A stretch of 64,000 bases of DNA, from positions 4,420-68,419 of the forward strand of contig MEOG01000140.1 in assembly GCA_001769125.1 (NCBI GenBank), read 5' to 3'. Below the pieces are notes generated by a model that saw only the letters and a program-made list of their open reading frames with translations, was not told the origin of the DNA and did not search any database. This stretch comes from Bacteroidetes bacterium GWF2_35_48 (lineage in GTDB: Bacteria; Bacteroidota; Bacteroidia; Bacteroidales; GWF2-35-48). Each line of letters opens with the position of its first letter. Position 1 is the stretch's first letter. Both the position numbers and the translations under genes were made by a program. This document shows, piece after piece, positions 31,150 through 37,285 of the stretch.

Positions 31150-31182
31150 TGCGCAAATTTATTTCTATATTAGACAAAAAAA

Positions 31183-31959
31183 TTATTTTACAAACTCTTC
31201 AGGTAAAAAATCGAGAAAGGTATCGCCACGCAAGCCAAGTCTCAGTGTTTCTGTAGAGATAACTTCGTTTGGAGCAATGTTGCCAAGGTTCACATTTGGT
31301 CCGATTTTTTTAATAAACCAAACAACTTGCGGTTTTAACGGTGCTTCCCAAATAATTTTTTCAGGACTGATATGGTTTAAAATATATCCGATAAGGTCTT
31401 CGTCAGCACTGCCGGTAGATTTATAGATGCCTACATTTCCGCTTTCCCTAGCTTCGGCAATAACTTTTTTCGCGCCTGCATCAAGCTCTTTCTGCATCAT
31501 CTCTTTCCATTGTTCGGCAGAAAAATTTACAGATGCGTCTTTAGATCCTACTTCAGAAATCACATAAAAATCTTTTGAAAGCTCCCGTATGTATTCGCAT
31601 TTTTTTTCATGGGGTATATACATGGACCCGTCTGAAACTTCAACTGTTGTTATTTCACAAACATCCAGATATCGGAGATATTCTTTAAACATGTTGCGAA
31701 TAACAAAAGCTTCAAAAAGTGTTCCTCCAAAATAAGGACGAATGTCAGCATCTTTATATGCTTTGATTTTATCATGCAGTTGATTGCATAGCATTGAAGT
31801 GCCAAAACCAAATTTTACAAAATCAATATATTCAGAAGAAGCTTCAATCATATTCTCAGATTCTTTCAGGCTCAATCCTTTATCCATAACCATAGTAATG
31901 CCTGACTCTCTCTGTTTTTGTGGTCTTTCTGGCACAAAGGGCAATTTAAAATTCATCAT
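31183..31959 (-). CDS. Phosphosulfolactate synthase family protein (ComA-like)
   Basis: A 258-residue TIM-barrel enzyme of the ComA family, which adds sulfite to phosphoenolpyruvate to give (R)-phosphosulfolactate. Recognisable blocks are GITMVMDKGLSL, EYIDFVKFGFGTS, PYFGGTLFEA, EVSDGSMYIP and LGLRGDTFLDF. ComA is best known from methanogen coenzyme M synthesis, but homologues occur in Bacteroidota and Bacillus (YitD) where sulfonate products, including precursors of sulfonolipids, have been proposed; the role here is inference. Its start codon overlaps the stop of the upstream TPR gene by 4 bp, showing translational coupling. PEP for the reaction could come from the PPDK encoded at 0.2 kb. 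Confidence 0.88.
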   Translation of the reverse strand: MMNFKLPFVPERPQKQRESGITMVMDKGLSLKESENMIEASSEYIDFVKFGFGTSMLCNQLHDKIKAYKDADIRPYFGGTLFEAFVIRNMFKEYLRYLDVCEITTVEVSDGSMYIPHEKKCEYIRELSKDFYVISEVGSKDASVNFSAEQWKEMMQKELDAGAKKVIAEARESGNVGIYKSTGSADEDLIGYILNHISPEKIIWEAPLKPQVVWFIKKIGPNVNLGNIAPNEVISTETLRLGLRGDTFLDFLPEEFVK

Positions 31960-33383
31960 TCTGTTTTATTTTTATCTGGATTGAACTGCTGCATTAGATT
32001 ATTGATGAGATTATCATTTTCTGCACCTTTTGCAAAATTGAAAAAATCTTCATTATTTTCATATTCCTCAACTATTGCCAGTCTGAAATACGATTCGGTT
32101 TTTTCGTAATCTTTCAGATTCCAGTGGTATGCGGCAAGGCGGTAGTTTATCATTGCAACATTGCTATACATTGAATATCCCGATTCGAGAATTTCTATAG
32201 CTTTTGTAATATTACTCCGTCCGAATTCAAAATCGGAATAGCAAATTCTTATTTCATCATCATCGGGTGCTGTATGTACGGCCTTTTCAAAATTTTTATC
32301 GGCTTCATCGTTATTATCCATCTTCATGTAAGAATTTGCAATGAGCAGCAAATAATCAGGGTTATCTGGTTCTCTTTTTTCTGCTTCCCTTGCGAAGCGT
32401 AGGCTTTCTTCAAAATCTTCTTTTTGAAATGCAATAAAGCCTTTTCCCAGAAATGCATCTGCGAAATCATTATCTATTTGTAATGTTTTTTCATAATAAG
32501 AAAGTGCTGTTTCAAGATCATCTGTTTTTTCGTAGCACTCGCCAATGTAATAATGTGCGATTGCATTGTCTTCTTCAAGCAAAATAAATTCCTGATAATC
32601 TTTAATTGCATCCTGATAATTTTCAAGACTGGTGTAGGTATTTCCTCTATTGAAGTAAGCTGCTGCAAATTCATCGTCAATGGCAATGGCATAGCCGAAT
32701 GCTTCAATAGCTTCTTCAAAAGCATCTGTCAGATTATACACTACGCCAAGGTTAAACCAAACATGCGAAGAAAAGGGGTCTTCATCTAAAAACATCTGAT
32801 AATATTTGATGCTTTCGGTATAATTCGCCAATCTTTCGTAACAATAGGCCAGCTCAAATATAACTCCTGTGTTTGTTGTCTGTATTTTCAGCGCTTGGTT
32901 CAGATATTTAATAGCAAGAGTAAATTTTTCAGCATTTTCTAATGAAATAGCTGTAGAAATTAAAATATCTTCTTTGGTTTCATCTGCAAGGTGAATAGAT
33001 TTCTCGAAATTTTCCAAAGCCTCTTTTTCTTTGTCCATTGCAATGTAAATTATTCCCATTAATAAAAACACATCGGGATTTTCACTGCTGACTTTTTCAA
33101 GTTTTTTTAATATGCTTAAGGCTTCACTTTTTCTACCTGTATTTGCTAAAACCTGCGCTTTCCGTAATTGGATTTCAGACGACAAAGGATGCATTCCTGA
33201 AGCTATTTCAATTGCACGCAATGCACTATTAGGGCGGTTTTTGTCAATATAATAATCTATGATATCCTGAAATTCATCTACATCAAAAAAATAACTTGTA
33301 TTTTTTCTGATCATATCTTCATAACGGACGATGCTTTCATTGTTTTCATTGTCATTTTCTGACCAGTCTCTATCACTATCCAT
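31956..33383 (-). CDS. TPR-repeat protein
   Basis: A 475-residue cytoplasmic protein built almost wholly of 34-residue tetratricopeptide repeats (about 12, for example DVFLLMGIIYIAMDKEKEALENFEKSI and HVWFNLGVVYNLTDAFEEAIEAFGYAI), preceded by an acidic N-terminus. TPR arrays bind partner proteins; the partner is unknown. No signal peptide is visible. The 4-bp overlap with the downstream ComA-like gene ties the two together in one transcript. Confidence 0.9.
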   Translation of the reverse strand: MDSDRDWSENDNENNESIVRYEDMIRKNTSYFFDVDEFQDIIDYYIDKNRPNSALRAIEIASGMHPLSSEIQLRKAQVLANTGRKSEALSILKKLEKVSSENPDVFLLMGIIYIAMDKEKEALENFEKSIHLADETKEDILISTAISLENAEKFTLAIKYLNQALKIQTTNTGVIFELAYCYERLANYTESIKYYQMFLDEDPFSSHVWFNLGVVYNLTDAFEEAIEAFGYAIAIDDEFAAAYFNRGNTYTSLENYQDAIKDYQEFILLEEDNAIAHYYIGECYEKTDDLETALSYYEKTLQIDNDFADAFLGKGFIAFQKEDFEESLRFAREAEKREPDNPDYLLLIANSYMKMDNNDEADKNFEKAVHTAPDDDEIRICYSDFEFGRSNITKAIEILESGYSMYSNVAMINYRLAAYHWNLKDYEKTESYFRLAIVEEYENNEDFFNFAKGAENDNLINNLMQQFNPDKNKTE

Positions 33384-33490
33384 CTTTAAAAAATTTAAGA
33401 CGGCTAAATTAATTAAATTAATCCAATTTTCTTTTTTAGGAATAAGCTTTTATTAACAATTTTGTCTGTGAAATAATGGGGGTTGTTATA

Positions 33491-33535
33491 TTGTTGCAGC
33501 CTGCCTGTCGGCAGACAGGGTTGCAGGTTAGCATT
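33491..33535 (+). repeat. 45-bp palindromic repeat, copy 1
   Basis: A segment around the palindrome CCTGTCGGCAGACAGG that is present, identical over 45 bp but inverted, at 39959-40003. Shorter relatives occur at 27838-27859 and near 60598. Confidence 0.85.
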
Positions 33536-33895
33536 TCGTATCGATCTAGATAAATTCTTTTTCATATTTTATTTCAAGTTCTATATATTCATATAGTAGC
33601 GTAGGGCTTTGTGTTTGCTGAAATTTTGCTTTTTCAGGGAGGGGGTTTTCTTCTGTGGGTTGAATAAAGGGCAAACTTTGTTTGGCTTAGGTTGAAGGTT
33701 GCTTTTTGTGGACAAGCAATGTGTTGCACTTTGTGCGTTGGCTTTTGCTTTTGCTTTTGATTTTAATTCAAATTTCTCATAGCCGTTTTTTAGATTTACC
33801 AAGTAGCGGTGCTCTTAATACATCATATATTCCTGTCTAACCGCTATGGCACTCCAACGGAGTGCGGGTACTGGTAATTTACATATCTTTCTAAT
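33536..33895. other. Gene-free stretch between the TPR gene and the tandem array
   Basis: No convincing gene. A 73-codon minus-strand frame (33581-33802) has low-complexity Lys/Ala words from GCTTTTGCTTTTG repeats and an NFSKHKALRYY ending, and is probably non-coding. A GCACTCCAACGGAGTGC hairpin at 33849-33865 is the first member of the REP family that follows. Confidence 0.5.
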
Positions 33896-34170
33896 CGCTA
33901 TTGCACACCTACGGAGTGCTGGTTATACATGTTATTCTATCTTTTGTTATCGCTATTGCACACCTACGGAGTGCTAGTTATTCGTGTTATTCTATCTTTT
34001 GTTATCGCTATTGCACTCCTACGGAGTGCTGGTTATACATGTTATTCGATATTTTGTTATCGCTATTGCACACCTACGGAGTGCTGGTTATACATGTTAT
34101 TCTATCTAACATTATCGTTATTGCACTCCTCACGTATCTGCCACAGCAGACGTGACAGGTACGGAGTGCG
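33896..34170 (+). repeat. 55-bp tandem array of REP hairpins
   Basis: Five units start at 33896, 33951, 34006, 34061 and 34116, exactly 55 bp apart. Each unit contains a GCACwCCTACGGAGTGC hairpin and a TTATACATGTTATTCTAT-like spacer that is nearly identical between units; the fifth is interrupted inside the hairpin by a 30-bp insert that is itself palindromic (CACGT...ACGTG). All six frames yield repetitive peptides that I regard as non-coding. Confidence 0.85.
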
Positions 34171-34287
34171 GGCACTGATGTTTTATACATCTTTATAATA
34201 TTAAATGCTCCGTTGGAGCATAATAGCGATAATTCCAAAACAGATAGTATCTGCCAACTGCCCTGTAGGGGCGGAATAGAGTAAACT

Positions 34288-34749
34288 CTAATCAAAAAAG
34301 TCGAACAAATAATTTTCATCAAATTCTACTTCAAATTTCTTTAAAAATTCAAGATACTCTTCTTTGAATGTTTTCTTTTTGTGATGGATTTGTTGCCTGT
34401 CAATGTAATTGATTACATTACTTCTGTGCGACATACTGTAAGAGAACACGCCATAGCCTTCCTGCCACTGAAATTTATGTTTCGATAGTTTTTTTTGCTT
34501 TATAAACAAAGAAGTATCAGATTTAATATCTCTGACAAGATTTGGTATCAAGCAATTCGGGTGCATTCCGAAGAAAATGTGTATGTGGTCGGGCATGGAA
34601 TTTATGGCAAGGGGCTTGTGCTTCTGATTGACCAGAATGCCTCCGATGTATTTATGCAGTTCATCGCTGAATGACGGGAGGATGAGGGCTTCGCGGTTTT
34701 TGGGTGAGAACACTAATTGGATGGAGAGTTGGTAGAAGACGTTTGCCAT
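34288..34749 (-). CDS. REP-associated tyrosine transposase (RAYT/IS200-like Y1)
   Basis: A 153-residue single-strand DNA transposase of the HUH Y1 superfamily. The HUH metal-binding pair is in SMPDHIHIFFG (near 52-62), and the nucleophile is probably the Tyr of VINYIDRQQIHH (near 115). The first strand is YQLSIQLVFSPKNREAL. The gene is surrounded by short GC-rich hairpins with a common CCTACGGAG-type core (33849, 33896-34170, 34753, 34812), the usual substrates of domesticated RAYTs. No subterminal IS ends with target duplications were found, which favours a RAYT over an IS200 element. All motifs look intact. Confidence 0.88.
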   Translation of the reverse strand: MANVFYQLSIQLVFSPKNREALILPSFSDELHKYIGGILVNQKHKPLAINSMPDHIHIFFGMHPNCLIPNLVRDIKSDTSLFIKQKKLSKHKFQWQEGYGVFSYSMSHRSNVINYIDRQQIHHKKKTFKEEYLEFLKKFEVEFDENYLFDFFD

Positions 34750-35130
34750 ATTATCGGATGTTATTGCGCACCTACGGAGCGCAGGTTATACATATTGATT
34801 CTGTTATCGCTATTGCACTCCTACGGAGTGCGGGGCTCGTAATATAACTTACATTCCTATTTAATCTTTGAATAATACCTGTAATATATTTTTCTAAATC
34901 ATGTTTCCATGCTTTTTTTAAAAGGGCATTTCTGTTTTTCACTGCAAAAACGAGATGTATATACAATTGGGTGTAGGTGTTTGCCATATAAATAGGATTA
35001 CTGTTTCGGTGCTCTGCACCTGCAAATTTCATATTGTTCTGTATCTTTTACAAATGTTTCGCAGCTATGCTGCTACAAATGTTGTTGGTGCTCTGCACCT
35101 ACAAATATTTCGCGGCTCTGCCGCTATTAT
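34750..35130. repeat. REP hairpin cluster around the transposase genes
   Basis: Hairpins with matched arm changes: GCGCaCCTACGGaGCGC (34753), GCACTCCTACGGAGTGC (34814), GTGCTCTGCAC (35006 and 35090), GCAGCTATGCTGC (35060) and GCGGCTCTGCCGC (35112). The last three types recur at 60849-60995. Confidence 0.75.
34867..34987 (-). pseudogene. 5' fragment of a second RAYT/IS200-like transposase
   Basis: From an ATG at 34987 about 40 residues match the start of the neighbouring transposase (MANTYTQLYIHLVFAVKNR...YITGIIQ). Similarity ends abruptly where REP hairpin DNA begins, so the HUH motif and catalytic Tyr are missing. Confidence 0.8.
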
Positions 35131-35428
35131 GTAAAACAAATGTTACTTCTTCCACTGAAATACCACGCTGAAATATTTGTTTTACTGCATGATTTGAAAA
35201 TATTTTTTTTTCCGGCATATATTATTTTTTTTTTCGCTTCGCTCAATATTTTTTGCTTCGTTCGGTAATGCTCAAACAAGTTTGGCATTACCCTCACTTA
35301 TCGCAAAAATTCGACCGCCACATTTCGACTTCGCTCAATGCAAGCAGGCGGTATAATTAAATTGTTAAATTGATACCCTTCGACTTACTTCGACTGCGCT
35401 CAGCACAAGTCGCTCAGGGCAAGAATTG
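35131..35428. other. Gene-free stretch with CTTCGACT-type palindromes
   Basis: No gene seen. It carries several copies of the CTTCGACTTCGCTCA / TTCGCTTCGCTCAA repeat (35223-35245, 35323-35340, 35380-35420), some adjacent in different orientations, just downstream of the DUF1566 gene's 3' end. Confidence 0.5.
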
Positions 35429-36301
35429 TTAAAAAGCCCGAACTGCACGCACATAGTAAGTGGAGTACTTATAGAGGCCGTACTGACCGCCATCGACGAA
35501 GCCCTGACCCCACGCGAGGCCGTTACCGTACTCGCTCGAACTCCAATAGCCGTTACTAGCAAAACCGCCGATTGCTACCCTATTTATATAAAGTTGGTTC
35601 AATTCGTCTTTACTTGGCAAATACCAGTCGCTATAGCCACCTAAAACCAAATCGGCACACAACTTTGCTGCTATACCTGCGGTGGTACACCCTGCAACAA
35701 TATCAATTGTATTTTGTGCGCCTGTACCTATTGCTGTTCCATCCGCACCGTTTATTGTTGTACCATAACAACCCCATTCCGCACCTGTACTTTGATCGCT
35801 TGGTGCTGCTATTAAACCGTGTGTTTGACCTGCTATGTAACCGAGGTCGCCAGGTTGAAGAATATAAGCTATTATTCCCCCCTGGTAGCTTTGACCTATT
35901 GCAAGACAAGGTGTACTCTCTATTATGTTTAAGCTGTATTTGGGCTTACCATCATTCATAACATAAGCGCGGAAATAATATTTTGTACCTGAATTCAGAT
36001 TTTCTATGTCTTTTGAAAACTTTTTAAATTCAGAAATAGCACCCAAAGAAACCTTGCTGTCTGCAATGGTAGGCTCGGCATTGGTGGAACTATAGCAAAT
36101 ACCGTGGTCGGGGTGGTCTGCAGGGCTCAGGTTGAATATATCTACTTCTATTTTCACAGTTGTGGCATCTACCACAGTGATGTTTTCTATATTGCTTTTG
36201 GTAACGCCGCTAAAGTCAAGTTTTTTGCAGGCATAGAAAATGAATATTGCAGATACTGCAAGGGTTGCTGTAAGTGCAAATGCTAAAAATTTTGTTTTCA
36301 T
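35429..36301 (-). CDS. DUF1566 (Lcl C-terminal-like) lipoprotein, probable DGR target
   Basis: The start at 36301 is chosen over 36361 because it gives a signal peptide ending in the lipobox IFYAC, so this is a 290-residue surface lipoprotein. An Ig/fibronectin-like domain (about 25-125) is followed by a C-type-lectin-like DUF1566 domain opening at GQSYQGGIIAYIL and containing YSDWYLPSKDELNQLY and WSSSEY, closing with VRAVRAF at the very C-terminus. That closing arrangement is the one seen in ligand-binding target proteins of diversity-generating retroelements, and codon use in the last 40 residues supports it (see the variable-region entry). Neither a reverse transcriptase nor a template repeat lies in the window. 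The ligand is unknown. Confidence 0.88.
   Translation of the reverse strand: MKTKFLAFALTATLAVSAIFIFYACKKLDFSGVTKSNIENITVVDATTVKIEVDIFNLSPADHPDHGICYSSTNAEPTIADSKVSLGAISEFKKFSKDIENLNSGTKYYFRAYVMNDGKPKYSLNIIESTPCLAIGQSYQGGIIAYILQPGDLGYIAGQTHGLIAAPSDQSTGAEWGCYGTTINGADGTAIGTGAQNTIDIVAGCTTAGIAAKLCADLVLGGYSDWYLPSKDELNQLYINRVAIGGFASNGYWSSSEYGNGLAWGQGFVDGGQYGLYKYSTYYVRAVRAF
35450..35545 (-). other. Putative variable region of a diversity-generating retroelement
   Basis: Between WSSSE and VRAVR the protein has 20 positions that would be Asn-like in a template. All 20 codons end in C or T, with first and second bases scattered over G, C, T and A (GGC, CTC, GTC, TCC, ACT, TAC, GAT), while the interspersed fixed codons (GCG TGG, CAG, TTC, AAG) are not of that type. 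That is the pattern left by A-specific mutagenesis of AAC/AAT codons. The stretch is also much richer in GC than the rest of the gene. Confidence 0.65.
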
Positions 36302-36370
36302 ATATTTTGATATTCTATTCAGCCGACGCACGCCTTTGACCCGTAAAGGGGGCTGGCGCACGTTGGCATT

Positions 36371-36691
36371 TTATTTTGATAATTTAATTTCGCAACCGGT
36401 GTTCATAATTTCAGAAGCAAGGTGATTTGAAATATTGAAATCTTCCTCTTTAATTGGGTGCGGTTCAATGTCAACAGAAAAATTGCGACTTAAAAACATG
36501 AATTGAATCTGCATATCAAATGTGTCAATATCATTTGGTACAACAAAGGCTAAATCAATATCGCTGTCTTTATGCGCTGTCCCTTTTGCATACGAGCCAA
36601 AAAGATAGGCTTTTTTAATATCGTATTTTTTTTCTTTTACAAGAAAATATAAATACTTTTCTGCTATGCTAAATACTGTTTCTTTATCCAT
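36371..36691 (-). CDS. Minimal nucleotidyltransferase (MNT type)
   Basis: A 106-residue member of the polymerase-beta-like nucleotidyltransferase superfamily with the signature LFGSYAKGTAHKDSDIDLAF (Gly-Ser loop at ~31-36 and the metal-binding Asp pair of DIDL at ~46-48); a third acidic residue is probably in SVDIEPH near 83-85. Such MntA-like proteins usually act as antitoxins of HEPN RNases by adenylylating them. No HEPN gene is adjacent; instead it starts 3 bp after the ParE-like toxin gene and is evidently translated from the same message. Substrate unknown. Confidence 0.88.
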   Translation of the reverse strand: MDKETVFSIAEKYLYFLVKEKKYDIKKAYLFGSYAKGTAHKDSDIDLAFVVPNDIDTFDMQIQFMFLSRNFSVDIEPHPIKEEDFNISNHLASEIMNTGCEIKLSK

Positions 36692-36694
36692 GAA

Positions 36695-37012
36695 TTAACC
36701 AATTTTAGTAGTTTTTATTTTTTCAGGATTCTGTCTGCAATCAAAAACAGCAGCAATATAAACAATGGGTTCTTCAATCCAGTAAAGGATTTTATAATTC
36801 CCTTCAACTAAAAATCGAATTTCATACTCCTTATTTTTTAATAAAGATTCAGTAGTTCCTATTCTCGGATGCTTTTCAAGAAGCAATGTTTTATCAACAA
36901 TTTGTTTTGTAATTTGTTTTGCAGATTTTATTCCTGCATAAAAACTATAGTAATTAAAAACAGATTTCAAATGTTCTATTGCTGCATCAGTAAAAAGAAC
37001 TGTTATTTCCAT
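36695..37012 (-). CDS. ParE/RelE-family toxin
   Basis: A 105-residue type II toxin of the ParE/RelE superfamily: VLFTDAAIEHLKSVFNYYSFY opening helix, IVDKTLLLEKHPRIGTTES in the middle, and the closing YEIRFLVEGNYKILYWIEEPIVYIAAVFDCRQNP, which contains the conserved Arg/Tyr strand and the DxRQxP end. ParE proteins poison gyrase and RelE proteins cut ribosome-bound mRNA; the RQNP ending favours ParE. Its start overlaps the antitoxin gene by 10 bp, and the nucleotidyltransferase follows 3 bp after its stop. Confidence 0.9.
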   Translation of the reverse strand: MEITVLFTDAAIEHLKSVFNYYSFYAGIKSAKQITKQIVDKTLLLEKHPRIGTTESLLKNKEYEIRFLVEGNYKILYWIEEPIVYIAAVFDCRQNPEKIKTTKIG

Positions 37013-37245
37013 GTTGAAATTTCTTTTTTGAGATTACGGGCATTTTTAACTTTTCCGTTTTTTTTGTCTTCAACAGCTTTTTGGAACAGCGATTCATACT
37101 CTTGCAAAGACATTGGTTTAATTTCAATTTCAAGCATTTTCCTGTACTGTTCTTTAAGCAGATTTTCAAATTTTTCAATTAATTCTATACTTGAAACATT
37201 TAGAAAGTCACGCATTATCTGTATTTTTCTTGTTTGTATATCCAT
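37003..37245 (-). CDS. Antitoxin of the ParE-like toxin
   Basis: An 80-residue, highly charged, helical protein (MDIQTRKIQIMRDFLNVSS..., then EYESLFQKAVEDKKNGK) placed just upstream of and overlapping the ParE-like gene by 10 bp, the standard antitoxin position. No ribbon-helix-helix or Phd fold is obvious; it resembles small addiction-module antitoxins common in Bacteroidota that pair with ParE. Identification rests on context plus size and charge. Confidence 0.75.
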   Translation of the reverse strand: MDIQTRKIQIMRDFLNVSSIELIEKFENLLKEQYRKMLEIEIKPMSLQEYESLFQKAVEDKKNGKVKNARNLKKEISTWK

Positions 37246-37285
37246 GATTATTTAGGAATTAGCCCTTCGTACGCTCAGGGTAACA

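Noticed and set aside
31153-31160. Perfect -7-like TAAATTTG (minus strand) before the DedA gene
   Set aside because: It is only 4 bp from the start codon, so transcription would begin inside or at the ATG, and no upstream TTTG is at the right distance.
33581-33802. 73-codon frame with a Lys/Ala-rich product
   Set aside because: Made of GCTTTTG-type word repeats; resembles recurrent spurious frames in related genomes rather than a gene.
33896-34200. Possible CRISPR array or repeat-protein genes in the 55-bp repeats
   Set aside because: The segments between hairpins are nearly identical rather than unique spacers, there are no cas genes, and the open frames are by-products of a period divisible into different frames.
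36371-36691. A classical MNT-HEPN toxin-antitoxin pair
   Set aside because: No HEPN protein is encoded on either side; the adjacent small genes are a ParE-like toxin and its antitoxin.
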